From positions 25,639,034 to 25,703,033 of the forward strand of contig JAAALK010000082.1 in NCBI GenBank assembly GCA_019279435.1: 64,000 nt of DNA, given 5' to 3'. A program made the translations under genes and the position numbers. Position 1 is the stretch's first letter, and every line of letters starts with the position of its first letter. The DNA comes from Zizania palustris (Eukaryota > Streptophyta > Magnoliopsida > Poales > Poaceae). The notes under the pieces are model-generated. The model saw only the letters and a program-made list of their open reading frames with translations, did not search any database and was not told the DNA's origin. Positions 1 to 11,223 of this stretch are shown here, one piece after another.

Positions 1-151
1 TCTCTCTCTTGCTTTCTTTTTTTCTGGGCACCTCCCATCTACACGCAGCCACCTCCACTCCCTCCTCCTTCCATTTCTCCATTCCACTTCCTTTTTTCCT
101 CTTTCCTTCTTCTCCCTCTATTTTCCTTCCTTTCTCTTTCCATTTCTCTCT

Positions 152-202
152 TTCCATTTCTCCCTCCTCTTTCCATTTCTCCCTCCTCTTTCCATTTCTC
201 CC
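152..202 (+). repeat. 19-bp pyrimidine tandem repeat
   Basis: Unit TTCCATTTCTCCCTCCTCT occurs about 2.7 times in a row (152, 171, 190). It sits inside a CT-rich tract spanning 1-215, just upstream of the LTR TATA box. Confidence 0.8.
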
Positions 203-219
203 ATAGCCCTTCTCCCCCC

Positions 220-227
220 TATAAAAA
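220..227 (+). promoter_or_regulatory. LTR TATA box
   Basis: TATAAAAA follows a C-rich run and precedes a pyrimidine-rich leader, the usual layout of a plant LTR core promoter. Transcription would start about 30 bp downstream, near 250. Confidence 0.5.
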
Positions 228-2712
228 CCATGCCACCCTCTCATTCTCCCCACACCACCCTCTCCTCCTCCCTATGCCACCCTCTCCAAAACCATCCACG
301 TCGGCTGCGCAGCCATGCCGTCCCGCGCCCGTGCGCCACCGTCGTCGGGAAAGACGGCAAAGCCGCGTGCCGTGCCGGTTTTGATCGTGGCCGTCGGATG
401 CCGCACGGACGGCTGCGATTAGAACCCGAGATCAAGCGCCCAGATGCATTTGACCGCGGTTGACCGGTATCGCGCGATCTCGACCGTTGATTGTAACTTA
501 AGCGCCCCGCCCCGCTAGCGACCGTCGGATCTAGATCTGATGGTCCAGATCTGACCGGTCCACGCGCACAGTGCGCGAGTCCATAGTGGGCCTGACTCAC
601 TGTGGACCCACGCCTGTTTTCTAGTTTAAATAAAATTCAGAAAATAGTTTAAACTTCAAAAATTCATATCTTGCTCAAATTAACTCCAAATTTGACCATT
701 TTAATTCTGGAAAATTTGTCTTTTTATTATCTACACTTTTATGCAATAAAAACAATATGTTTATTTTGCACATAATATTCTTATTAAATAATCAAGAAAA
801 GTCCCCTTTAGGATTCAATTAATATTTCATTTAAATAATTCAGAAAAACCCTTAAAAATGTATATATTAATTTCAGAGGATATAATGACTCCATTTCACT
901 GTTTTTAATGCAATAGAAATAGAATGTTCATTTTGCCCATTTTATTCTATTAAATAATATTGCAAAAGCCCTATTAGGATAATTAATTAATTCTGATAAT
1001 AAAAATTCAACACTTTATAAAAATATCATAAAAACTTTTATAATAACTTCAGAAAGCCTAATAACTTAATTTCACTCTCTTTACTGCAATAAAAACAATA
1101 AGGTTGTTTTATACCTTTTAATTCATCTCTAAAAGGGGAAAATAAAAACCCCCTTAGGAAAAATACTTATATCAAGGTATAAAATTTAGAAACCTATTTA
1201 AAACTTAATCTTAAATATCTAAAGTAATAATTTCATAGAAATTAAGACCCTATCTCCGTTACTTAATCCAACAAAAACAAGTATGCTTGTATGATTGGTT
1301 TTTGGATTGTTTAATTGAATGTTGTGTTTACTTTTTCCGTATCGAGAAGACTACGACGCCGTCGACAATCCGGAGTTTTATCCTGAGGTTCCACCTTCAC
1401 CGTTTGCGGATCAAGGCAAGTCACAACCCCCATTTTGATCATCATTGAGCCCAGTCTTTCATAATTACCGTTATAACTCATAGGATAATATTGCATTAGT
1501 CTAATCTCAAGCCCTAACTTATAATTATTAGATCCCGTCCTTGTGTGTAAACCCAAACCATGCTTATTGAGCCTGAACTCCTTGTCACTCTACAATATTA
1601 TATTAGCTAGTGTCCAATGTACCGACACAACTACTATAGGGTAAAAGAACGAGTCGTAGATAGATGGATTCTGCTATATGATTTACCCCGTTATTCTAGT
1701 CTCTGGATTATGTTGGAGTTGGCTATGTTATAAGTATGGTGGGTTCCGGGTGCAAGCTCGGGAATTGGTTGGTCGCACCCGGGGCACTATAACGACCAGT
1801 CTCTGGGATCCATTGCAAAGCACTTTCGTACTAACCACAAGTCTAGTGGGTAAGTCTTAATTGGAGGTATGGATCGTACCAACTTGGAACACCATAGTGG
1901 AGGGGTACAAGGGGCAACCTGCGGGTGACTTGTACCGACGTGGCTCAAGGGGGTTATGGTGTGGCCCGAAGTGACTGGGAAACCATACGAAACCTATAAG
2001 AGGGTGTTATCGGATTGGTGCGTTCCATGCTGAAGGTTTTGGCATGAGCTTCTCGTGACAGGAGTCATTTAACACACTGCGGTGTGCGGGAAATGAGTGC
2101 CTTGTGGGTACAGTGGTACACCTCTGATCAGAGTTATAAATCTTTTCGAAAAGCCGAGCCCACGGTCAAGGGCGGGTTGTGTGACCTCTCGCAGTTAGTT
2201 TACTATTATGTGAATGTATGTGTTATTCATGGCATGTAAGGACTGTTGAGCGAGGGTGGGCTGACTGTACCCCTCGAGTTAGAAGATGATGCATGACTTA
2301 TGTTTACTTTTCTGCAATAATAACTTGATTACATTAATTGCTTTACGAATATGCCTTTTCACAAAAGTGAGCCACTACCTTCCTTGTTATTACCTTGCAT
2401 TATAACTGCATTCGGTGGCTTGCTGAGTACGATTGTACTCACCCTCGTTGACTTACACCACCAGAGGCAGTCTACTACGAGGAGGGCGAAGGTCTGGAGT
2501 AGCGACCCAGTCAAGGCACGAGACTGGAAGAAGACGTTCATCTAGAGGATTTGTTTTATTAGTTTCTCTTTATTTAACTCTTTTGTAATAATATGGTCTA
2601 CGAACCATGATTGACTGGCGTATTGTACGCAGTCGTGTGATGAACGTCTTGTATTTATTGATTTTCTTTGGAATTTCAATAAATTCCCGGTTTTATTAAA
2701 TCGGGGCATGAC

Positions 2713-3044
2713 ATTATGCTCCAGATGTGATGAGTGATTGTCAACGGAAGTCAAGAAGAGACAAGAAGACCTGCTGTGTCTGGGGCGCGTTTGACTCAGG
2801 TACATGGGCAGCGAGCGACGGCCGGGCAGAGGATCCGCGGAGTCGGGCTGGCCTAATCCGAGTACATGGGCTAGGAGCGGCAGAGGATCCACTGGTCTGT
2901 TGACCGGGTTTGATTCAAGTAAATGGGCGGTGAGCGATTGCTGGGCTGAGGAAGCTGCGAGGTCGGGTCGGCCCAATTCGGTTACCCGGTGCGAAGACGG
3001 TGGATGCTTTGTCAGTTTCGATGCAAAACTGACAACCGATGATT
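2713..3044 (+). mobile_element. LTR stub of copia element A
   Basis: This stretch matches by eye the 5' part of the LTRs at 15886, 33907 and (reverse) 59046. They share the run from GTGATGAG through the repeated CGGGCAGAGGA and GCCCAATCCG-like blocks to the TTTGTCAGTTTCG block. It is cut on the left by the gypsy LTR ending at 2712. On the right it stops abruptly and a 26-bp filler (3045-3070) leads straight into pol sequence, so the rest of the LTR, the primer site and gag have been deleted. Confidence 0.8.
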
Positions 3045-3070
3045 ATTTTTTTTAGGATATTAATATTTAG

Positions 3071-4174
3071 TTTTTCGTATTGATTTCTCTAGTTCTTCTG
3101 GCCCTTCTCGTTGTCTGATGGCCAGATCCTCCTTGTAGCTCTGGAAGTGGCATAGAAGGTTAGGTCTTTTGAGCTTTGATCTGCTTGTCAGATTGAGTTA
3201 TATAGACCTTATCCGAGGATTGCCCAAGCTTAAGATGGAGAAAGATCTAGTTTGCCATCTCCATCGTCATGGGAAAATGGTTGCCACTTCTCACTCACCT
3301 GTGCCTCAGGTGATGACTTCGTACCCGGGAGAGCTGTTGCACATGGATACAATAGGTCCGGCTTATGTACGCTCAGTCGGTGGGAAGTGGTACGCCCTTA
3401 TGATAGTTGACGATTTTTCTCGATTCTTGTGGGTTTACTTTCTAGAGTCTAAGGATGAGACTTTTCAGTATGTTCATGACCTGATTTTGAAGCTGAAGAA
3501 TGAGAACAATGGTCTGATGCAAGCAATTCGTTTGGACAATGGCTCTGAGTTTAAGAACTCTCAGTTCGTCAGTTTTTGTAGTGATCAGGGTCTTGATCAT
3601 CAGTTCTCTACTCCTTACACTCCCCCATAGAACGGCGTTGTGGAACGAAAGAACCGCATGCTTGTCGAGATGGCCAGGACGATGCTTGATGAGAAGAGGA
3701 CTCCTAGGCACTTTTGGGATGAACCTATGAACACAGTTTGCTATCTAGCCAACCACATTTTTCTTAGAGCTTACTTAGGTAAGACGTCATATGAGTTGCG
3801 GTTTGGCAGACAGCCCAAGGTGAGTCACTTGAGAGCGTTTGGATGCAAGTGCTTTGTGCTCAAGAAGGGAGGGCATTTGGACAAGTTTGAGTCTCGCTGC
3901 TGGGATGGAGTCTTTCTTGGTTATGCTTTGCATTCTAGAGGCTTTCGTGTTTGGAACCTAGACTCTCAACTGCTTATCGAGACTTGTGAGGTTTCTTTTT
4001 ATGAGTCCATGCTTTCACTAACTCCTTCTTTTGATATTTCTAGAGATGATGAGCTTGGAGAGTCCATCTTCGAGGAAGATGATGACACTCCTGCTGATGA
4101 TGAGGGCGGGCCCTCTGCACCGCCTGTAGACCCCACTCCTTCTGAGACTTCGAATGAGAATGAGGATGGACCTC
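3071..4174 (+). pseudogene. Copia pol remnant (GAG-pre-integrase and integrase), element A
   Basis: Conceptual translation gives the GAG-pre-integrase region (WHRRLG, then RGLPKLKMEKDLVC) followed by an rve integrase core. The first catalytic Asp is in LLHMDTIGP, the second in RLDNGSEF, and the Glu is just after a TAG stop (3628-3630) in NGVVERKN. The C-terminal integrase domain and acidic linker follow (to about 4174). The 5' part of pol and all of gag are missing. The frame is cut at 4174 by insertion of element B and resumes at 15737. At least two in-frame stops are present (one near 3145, one at 3628). It is a close relative of the minus-strand pol at 60433-63631 (element D). Normal role: cDNA integration by Sirevirus-type Ty1-copia elements. 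Confidence 0.9.
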
Positions 4175-4895
4175 TGTTGGACCGGAAATGGCGACCAGAG
4201 GGGGGGTGAATGGGAGCTTTTAAAATTTCGGGCTAAAACTTAGCCTTCTGTTCAGTTCTGTCTTCTGCGGAACAGGCTTCGAACACTACCTTCGAAGGTC
4301 TGGTTCGGAGGTACTTCGACACCTTCGAACACAGGCTTCGGAGGAGCAAAAGTTCGAAGCCAAGAAGACTTCGCTCCACTAACAACCCTCGAAAACCTAC
4401 TCTGCTAAGTCAGTGCAGGCTCCGCACACAGGGTGCTTCGAGCAGACTTCGCACTTCACCCTTCGCAAGAGTGGACAGCCCTCTGAGGACTTCGACCAAG
4501 TACTTGGCGACAGCAACTGGTGCTGGGCTTCGTACGCGAAGGTCTACACGCACACAAAACGGACTACGCTAAGGGCTTCGACACAAGAAGCACTACGGGA
4601 TACAATCAGGGCATCGCTAGTTAGCAGCGAGGTCTTGCCTCGTGTTACACAGAGCGACAGCACACTGAAAAACACACTTCGCGAGAAAAACACCCTTCGC
4701 CAAGACAGGCTTCGGTGAACTAAAACTAGCGAGGTATGTAAAGCGAGCTCAAGCAAAAAGCACAAGGAAGCAGGGCTTCGCCGCTTGAACAAGGAACACA
4801 AAATATATTGAACTCTGGATGAAAAACAGTGAGGTATGTGTACAGGAGCTCAACAGTAAATGCTCAAAGTGTTAAATGTTACCTACCGAGCCCCC

Positions 4896-4905
4896 ATATT
4901 TATAG
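4896..4905 (-). promoter_or_regulatory. TATA box of element B 3' LTR
   Basis: On the minus strand the sequence reads CTATAAATAT, flanked by GC-rich DNA. The same box is at 14474-14483 in the other LTR. It lies about 25 bp from the hAT-type insertion at 4930, which would sit just upstream of it in LTR orientation. Confidence 0.6.
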
Positions 4906-4929
4906 CCCACGGCTTCATCCTAAGGAAGT

Positions 4930-5630
4930 CAGTGGCGGAGCTAGACCGAAAATGTAGGGGGGGCTAAGTTTACAGGATCAAGGGTTCAATACATTTTTAG
5001 TATAATTAATTAATTTGTATTCAATATTTGTTCTTTGATTCATGAAGTTTTATTATTGTGAGAACTAGCTCAATTCGTGTTTATATTGATTCTAAGAAAT
5101 AAGATTCTAAAAATAATAAGCAATAAACATGCAATAAATAGGGATGCACGGTGCAGGGCGACACCGACCACAGTAACGTAGGACGGTAGGACATGGCCGA
5201 CGTCTGCCGCAGGTGGCGTGGCCAAGTGGGGGACTATTCAAAACGAGCAGGGTGACATGTTGAGATTTTAATTGAGATAAAAATTAAAATAAAATTATAA
5301 ATACATGAATAACCGGTTATTATAGATCACTTGATAATTATGTCCACGTGTATATGCTATTATAGAAGGAAGTTATGTATATATACAGGCAATGCAGTTT
5401 AGGAGAAAGTTAAAAAGTATACATGAAAAATAGAGAAAACCATGTAGGTAAATAAAAATACAAAGAAATTTAAGAAAAATAAAACAAGATATGTAAGATT
5501 CTACCGCATTCTAACATAAAAATTTATATTAATAATTAATTTTTATTATTATTTATATATAAAAAAGTGGAACAGGGGAGCTGTAGGGGGGGCGCGCGCC
5601 CCCCCAGCCCCCCCTGTATTTCCGCCACTG
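4930..5630. mobile_element. 701-bp non-autonomous hAT-type DNA transposon
   Basis: Starts CAGTGGCGGAGC and ends TCCGCCACTG, giving terminal inverted repeats CAGTGGCGGA. It is flanked by perfect 8-bp duplications AAGGAAGT (4922-4929 and 5631-5638), the duplication length of hAT elements. The second LTR of element B has a single AAGGAAGT at the same place (near 14500) and no insertion, so the boundaries are certain. The interior is AT-rich with G- and C-runs near the ends, and I see no transposase frame. A 166-bp relative with similar ends is at 27972-28137. Confidence 0.9.
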
Positions 5631-6887
5631 AAGGAAGTGACTACTTTACCCCTAGGGTTTACAATGGATTTGTCTCTATAGAACTAAGGGGTACAAAAGG
5701 TAGTCCACCTTTATTCTGGAGGCTTCTCTGTCAGCTGCAGAGGGGACAGTGTCAGCCTTTTTCAGAACAGACAGTGTCAACCTTTTTCAGAACAGACAGT
5801 GTCAGCCTTTACAGAGTTGACTTCTGGAACCTCCCTTCGCACCGGAGGGTGCGGTAGCTTCGGCGAGAAGCCTGCAGCCTGTTGGCCTTCGCTCCGCCGA
5901 AGAAGTCCTTCGATACAGTGACGGTTTTAAGCCGAAGCCGTCAAAGCCCCTTGGGCCTTCGCACCACCACCTCCGGAGTGGATCACCACGGCTTCGCAGC
6001 TACTCCCAGCTCGAACACCGTCCGTCCGTGTACCGAAGCCATGCATGGCCGAAGCACCTCAAGTCAACCTCACTCCGAAGTCCCACCTTCGGAGTACCAC
6101 CCTTCGAAGTCCCTCCTTCGTCCAAGGCCTCCGCATGAAGCATTCCATGAGCACTTCGTCGCAGTGTCTCACTCCGAGCACACTCCTCGACGAGCCTCAC
6201 CCGGACCATGCCTTCGATGCGCCTCGACTTCTGAGACCTTCGTCGGGCCACCTTCGAGTGTCTCCCTCCGGAGCACACTTCGAACTCCTTGCCTCCGTAG
6301 AGGACTTGTTCCACCAACTCCGAAGTCACTCCATTCGGAGTACCTTCGAAGTGCCTCACCTCCGAGGACTTTGTCTCGGAGTACCTTCAGCCGGAGCCAC
6401 GCTCCGCACTCTCTGCCTTCACCTGGCACATCTCGACCCGAGGACCGACCCGGACCACCTCCGCAGCCACCGTGACGGAGCTCCCCGCTCCCCTGGCATC
6501 AAGCCTCCCGCTTGACCCAGGTTCACCCGGCTCGAACCCTGTCCGTCGCCTCCGAAGTCCCTGCGCACCACCGACAAGCAAACAAGTGTATCCAGTACTC
6601 CGGAGACCTCTCCGGGTTAGCAACCTTCGGTACACACTCCGGTGTACCGCCCAAAGTACCGAACCCTTCGGTACGAACCCAGTCATCGCGTACTGTCGGA
6701 CCCCTCCGACGAGCACACTCCGCTGCACAGCTGCAGCAAACAACACCGAACACACTTCGGTGAAACCACCTCCGAACACCCTTCGGAGGTACCACCTCCG
6801 AAGCCCTTCGGAGGTACCCTTCAAACAGAGGGTAAAATCCTGTCAATCACTCATCACAAAATACCGAAACCAACCCTTGGTTTCTCA

Positions 6888-6899
6888 ATCTCCCCCTTG
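6888..6899 (-). other. Polypurine tract of element B
   Basis: Directly abuts the 3' LTR. On the minus strand it reads CAAGGGGGAGAT, the primer for plus-strand DNA synthesis. The identical motif abuts the LTR of element D at 59047. Confidence 0.85.
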
Positions 6900-8055
6900 A
6901 TGAGTGCATTGACAACCAAATCCAATTTCAAGAAAAATTAAAAAATTTCAGCACACAAGTGACCATAAAAACTCAGAAAAGAGCCAAAGCATGTCACTTG
7001 ATAAAAGAATTTTTCTCCCCCTTTGTAAAAGAGTAAAAGCCCCTTTGGCAAATCTCCCCTTGATAAGAACTCCCCCTGAGTTAAGCAAAATTTTCTCCCC
7101 CTTTATGTCAAAAGCTCTCCCCTTTTTCGAAATTATGCCTTCTTGCGGCAGAGAACACAGCAAATCTCCCCCTTTGGCAATGCAAGCATCAAGGAGCAGT
7201 TAAAAGATGCAAAGCTTCGAAATGAATAGAATTGCAAAGACATATAATGCAAAAATATGCCAACAGTAGCATCAATGATCATGTGCTCAGCTCAATTTAA
7301 CACTCTGTGAAACAAGATGATGGCATGTGATTTTGTCAGTTTGAAGTAAAAGCATCACCACTTAATCACAGCAGCTAGACAAGAGAAGGCAAGGACTGCG
7401 CAAAGCTAACAAATTCTACCTTAGACAGACAAGTGTTGTTCAAAAGGAGCTTTTGAAAGCAAACTTGATGAGCAATTAAATTTGTTGGTCTTTTCTTAGT
7501 GCCAGGGGTTATTTGTTTGTCCACCTTATACTTTCCAATCAAGCCAAGCCTAGGCATGAAAGCCATCTGAAGCTTAAGGCGGTGATTTTGGCATACACTA
7601 TACTATCCCAGTTCATACCAAAGTGCAATGGTAAGCTGTCTAGAATAGAGTAGTGCGACAAACAAACCCTCCTGGATCTTTTCATTTTAACCAGGCAAAT
7701 CATGGATTTTTGATTTTGTTTCAGATGAATGAATTATTTTGATGAATATCCATGAAAAAGAACACAATTTTTCAAGTTGCAACTTTTAGCATCCACAGAA
7801 CAGTGTCTTGCTGACAAGTAGATAAAAGATAGCTAAAAGCAGTCCTGCCTAAACAAGCTAGATACACGATTGAGCAGTGAGCAAGTTTTGATTTTAGAAA
7901 ATAAAACATCATGCACAATCAATGTTCCAGACATATTTCATAGAGCTGAGCTGTCATGATTTCTTGGAGTTAAAAGCAGGCATATAATAGCAAAAGATGT
8001 AAGTGCAATTCCACACATAATGAGTATATGCAAGTCAATTAAAATCAGCTCCCCC
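6900..8055 (-). other. Non-coding 3' region of element B with repeated polypurine-tract-like motifs
   Basis: No gene lies here. On the plus strand CTCCCCCT-like motifs recur near 7013, 7046, 7070, 7092, 7109, 7166 and 8048, and on the minus strand each is a short purine run like the real polypurine tract at 6888. Multiple copies of this tract upstream of the 3' LTR are a described hallmark of Sireviruses. The rest is AT-rich with no conserved frame; an env-like ORF is not recognisable. Confidence 0.7.
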
Positions 8056-11000
8056 TCACAAAATGCCGTAGGGATGACAAATACCAAGTTCCCCACGCAA
8101 GTAAGCAAATCGAGAAGCATCGAGGGGTTTTGTGAAAATATCGGCAAGCTGGTGTTGGGTATCAACATATTGAAGTTCAATATCACCCTTCTCATTGTGA
8201 TCTCTGAGAAAATGATACCGAACATCAATGTGTTTGGTTCTGGAGTGCTGAACCGGGTTGTTTGCAATACAAATAGCACTAGTGTTATCACAAAAAAGTG
8301 GAACACTCTTATAATCTAACCCGAAATCCCGCAAAGTGGAAACCATCCACAAAATCTGAGAGCAACAGCTAGCTGCAGCAACATATTCGGCCTCAGCCGT
8401 TGATTGTGCAACACTAGACTGTTTGCGGGAAGACCAGCAAACCAGAGACGTACCCAGAAAATGACAAGTACCAGAGGTACTTTTCCTATCAATTCTACAT
8501 CCAGCAAAATCCGCATCTGAATAACCTCTAAGACATAAAGATGAAGACGATGAATACCATATGCCAAATTCAAGGGTGTGTTTGAGATACCTTAGAATGC
8601 GCTTAACCGCTTGGCGGTGCGAAGCTCGTGGTGAAGCCTGAAAACGAGCGCACAGACACACAGCGAAGTGTATGTCCGGCCTCGTGGCAGTCAAGTAGAG
8701 GAGGGAGCCGATCATGCTCCGGAACTCCTTCTGATCTACGGCTTCTCCATCTTCGTCAGGGTCCAATGCTACAGATGTAGCCATTGGAGTGGCGAGGGGC
8801 TTCGCATCGGACATGTCGAATTTCTTGAGCAGGTCCTTGGTGTACTTTGTCTGGTGGACAAAAGTACCTTGTTTGCTTTGCTTGATTTGCAAACCAAGGA
8901 AAAAGGTGAGTTCACCCATCATCGACATTTCAAACTCCCTGCTCATGGTATCTGCAAACTCGGCAACCAAAGCATGAGAAGAACCACCAAAGATGATGTC
9001 ATCCACATAAATCTGCACTAGGAGGAAATCTTTGCCATGCTTGAGAGTAAACAATGTTTTATCAACAGAGACCATCACGTACCCTCTCTCAAGCAGAAAA
9101 GACTTAAGTCTATCATACCAAGCCCGAGGGGCCTGCTTGAGTCCATAAAGAGCCTTATGAAGTTTAAGGACTTTATGTGGGTACTTGGGGTTTTCAAAAC
9201 CAGGGGGTTGTTTTACATAAACATCTTCACCTATGAAGCCATTAAGAAAAGCACTTTTGACATCCATTTGATAGAGTTTGAATCCCCGGGATGTCGCAAA
9301 GGCAAGCAAAATCCTAATGGCCTCAAGGCGAGCAACAGGTGCAAAAGTTTCAGTAAAATCAATCCCTTCTAGTTGAGAAAAGCCCTGAGCTACAAGTCTA
9401 GCCTTGTTTCTAACAATTGTCCCATCCTCCCCTTGTTTATTTTTAAAAATCCATTTTGTTCCAATGAAATGAACATTAGGTGGAGGATCAACTAAAGTCC
9501 AGACTTGGTTTCTCTCAAAATTTTCAAGCTCTTCATGCATGGCATTGATCCAACTAGAATCAGAAAGTGCATGACTAACATCTAAGGGCTCGAAAGAAGC
9601 AACAAAAGCAGCATTGGTGAAATGGGCGTGAGAACGTGTTACCCTTTGATCAAGCTCACTAATGATCTGCTCGGGAGGGTGCATCCTTTGAACATGATGT
9701 GGAGCCTCTCGGCGGGATGCAGTCTCCCCCTCAACTTGTGCGTTGGAGTGGTCCAAGATGACCGATGTTGAGGTAGTCGCTTCGGGACCTCGTGCCGAAG
9801 TAGTTGAAGCGGGGTCAGCTTCGGGGGTCGATGTCGAGGGTAGTAGGGGTTCATCCTCGAATTCTCCGGGATCTTCGTCTTCGAATAGGGTCTGTTCCAT
9901 GTCGTGTTCATTTGCCTGTTCAAGAGCAGAACTAACAGAGGGGGTTGATTCATCAAAAGTCACATCACATGACTCGATGACAGTGTTAGTTTCCAAGTTA
10001 TAAACACGATAGGAATGACCATGAGTAGTATAGCCCAAAAAGATCCCGTTAGAAGATCGCGACTCAAATTTATCCAAGTTACCACGTTTTAGGATAAAGC
10101 AGCGACAGCCAAAAACTCGAAGATGAGTAACCTTGGGCTGTCTCCCAAAACGCAGCTCATAAGATGTCAAATTTAAAATTGAGCGCAAGAAAATTCGGTT
10201 TGAGATGTAGCAAGCAGTGTTCATGGCCTCAGCCCAGAATTTTCTAGGAGTCCTATGCTCATCAAGCATCGTCCTAGCCATCTCAACCAAAGTGCGGTTT
10301 TTCCTCTCAACAACACCGTTCTGTTGAGGAACCCGCGGAGCAGAGAATTGATGTTCTATGCCATGCTCCATGCAAAAGTCAACAAAGAGACTATTTTTGA
10401 ACTCGGTGCCATTATCACTTCGAATGAATTTCAATGCACCTGGGAGTTCAGTGAAAAGTCTCAAAGCCAAGCTCCGAAAGTGTGAAAACACTTCATCCTT
10501 GCTGGCAAGAAAGAAGACCCAAGAGTAGCGAGAGTAATCATCGACAATAACTAAAACATACCACTTGCCGCCTAAAGAACTAACCCGAGAAGGACCTACA
10601 GTGTCCATATGGAGAAGTTCTCCGGGTTGTTCAGTCATCACTGTGGTGACTGGCGAATGCGAAGCGACAATCATTTTTCCATGTCGACAAGGAGCACAAA
10701 CTAAATTCTTCTCAAACTTGAGCTTGGGCAATCCTCGGATCAGGCCTAGGGCGCTCAGACGAGCGAGCAATTCAAAGCTCATATGCCCTAGTCTCCTATG
10801 CCACTTCCAAAGCTCAGAAGTCGAATGAGCAACAAGACAATGAGAAGAACCAGACGACTCTGAAAAATCAGCTCCAAAAACTCTCCCAACCCTAAAGATC
10901 TTACACACCACAACGCCATCAGAATTGAGCACTTGCGAAGTATCGCGATGAAATCGCACTTCGAAGCCCTCATCAAGCAACTGAGATACAGACAGCAAAT

Positions 11001-11208
11001 TGTATCCCAGGTTCTCAACCAACGCAACATCTTTGAGAGTGAAGTTTGTGTTAATTCTTACCACACCTTTACCTTTCACTCTACTCCTTCGATTGTTTCC
11101 GAAGGTGATATGTTCCCTTTGCTTGGTTGTGGTGAGGCTGGAGAACCAAGCTGCATCTCCGGTCATGTGGCGCGAACAACCGGAGTCCATGATCCACGTG
11201 CCCTCCAA
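8056..11208 (-). CDS. Copia Pol polyprotein (protease, integrase, RT, RNase H), element B
   Basis: About 1,050 uninterrupted codons. The protease active site DSG is at residues 8-10 (in WIMDSGCSRHMTG). The GAG-pre-integrase and HHCC zinc site uses H137, H142, C171 and C174. The integrase core has D202, D265 and E301, with the 35-residue gap between the last two. An acidic, Ser/Thr-rich linker runs from about 420 to 530. The copia-type RT (RVT_2) begins near 553, with YVDD at 734-737. RNase H begins with SDADFAG near 897 and ends with the conserved HIDVRYHFLRD and ADIFTKPLD blocks. The domain order integrase before RT defines Ty1-copia. The first Met shown is not a natural start: the frame is continuous with gag, separated by TAG codons at 11224-11226 and 11590-11592. 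All catalytic motifs are intact, so the enzyme could be functional if expressed. Confidence 0.95.
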   Translation of the reverse strand: MEGTWIMDSGCSRHMTGDAAWFSSLTTTKQREHITFGNNRRSRVKGKGVVRINTNFTLKDVALVENLGYNLLSVSQLLDEGFEVRFHRDTSQVLNSDGVVVCKIFRVGRVFGADFSESSGSSHCLVAHSTSELWKWHRRLGHMSFELLARLSALGLIRGLPKLKFEKNLVCAPCRHGKMIVASHSPVTTVMTEQPGELLHMDTVGPSRVSSLGGKWYVLVIVDDYSRYSWVFFLASKDEVFSHFRSLALRLFTELPGALKFIRSDNGTEFKNSLFVDFCMEHGIEHQFSAPRVPQQNGVVERKNRTLVEMARTMLDEHRTPRKFWAEAMNTACYISNRIFLRSILNLTSYELRFGRQPKVTHLRVFGCRCFILKRGNLDKFESRSSNGIFLGYTTHGHSYRVYNLETNTVIESCDVTFDESTPSVSSALEQANEHDMEQTLFEDEDPGEFEDEPLLPSTSTPEADPASTTSARGPEATTSTSVILDHSNAQVEGETASRREAPHHVQRMHPPEQIISELDQRVTRSHAHFTNAAFVASFEPLDVSHALSDSSWINAMHEELENFERNQVWTLVDPPPNVHFIGTKWIFKNKQGEDGTIVRNKARLVAQGFSQLEGIDFTETFAPVARLEAIRILLAFATSRGFKLYQMDVKSAFLNGFIGEDVYVKQPPGFENPKYPHKVLKLHKALYGLKQAPRAWYDRLKSFLLERGYVMVSVDKTLFTLKHGKDFLLVQIYVDDIIFGGSSHALVAEFADTMSREFEMSMMGELTFFLGLQIKQSKQGTFVHQTKYTKDLLKKFDMSDAKPLATPMATSVALDPDEDGEAVDQKEFRSMIGSLLYLTATRPDIHFAVCLCARFQASPRASHRQAVKRILRYLKHTLEFGIWYSSSSSLCLRGYSDADFAGCRIDRKSTSGTCHFLGTSLVCWSSRKQSSVAQSTAEAEYVAAASCCSQILWMVSTLRDFGLDYKSVPLFCDNTSAICIANNPVQHSRTKHIDVRYHFLRDHNEKGDIELQYVDTQHQLADIFTKPLDASRFAYLRGELGICHPYGIL

Positions 11209-11223
11209 GCCTCGACCTGTCGC

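Larger units (their letters stand above)
1..2712 (+). mobile_element. Ty3-gypsy LTR, 3' portion (Tekay/Del-like chromovirus)
   Basis: No protein frame is convincing here. A pyrimidine-rich stretch is followed by a TATA box at 220-227, a GC-rich leader and then a long AT-rich and mixed non-coding body. The segment stops at a sharp edge with the terminus TCGGGGCATGACA, the mirror of the TGTCATGCCCCGA start I associate with grass Tekay-type LTRs. Beyond the edge the sequence becomes a copia LTR. I read it as a plus-oriented solo LTR, or the 3' LTR of an element that begins outside the window, inserted about 20-40 bp inside the LTR of copia element A. The left edge is not visible, so the target duplication cannot be tested. 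Lineage is inferred from terminus style only. Confidence 0.6.
4175..6887 (-). repeat. Element B 3' LTR (left copy)
   Basis: Starts TGTTGGACCGG and ends GGTTTCTCA on the plus strand. It is rich in short palindromes built on CTTCGAAG, CTTCGGAG and GGTACC-like motifs, especially 4260-4700 and 5880-6830. It carries a private 701-bp hAT-type insertion at 4930-5630. A 23-24-bp unit containing CAGACAGTGTCA is present once more than in the other LTR (around 5745-5815). Short apparent reading frames in this GC-rich LTR are not genes. Confidence 0.93.

Noticed and set aside
5882..6941. Long open frames on both strands (up to 197 codons), repeated at 14726-15861
   Set aside because: They lie inside the two LTRs of element B, in GC-rich palindromic sequence, and translate to low-complexity peptides without domains.
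6888..8055. env-like third ORF expected in some Sireviruses
   Set aside because: No open frame of useful length or membrane protein features lies between pol and the 3' LTR.
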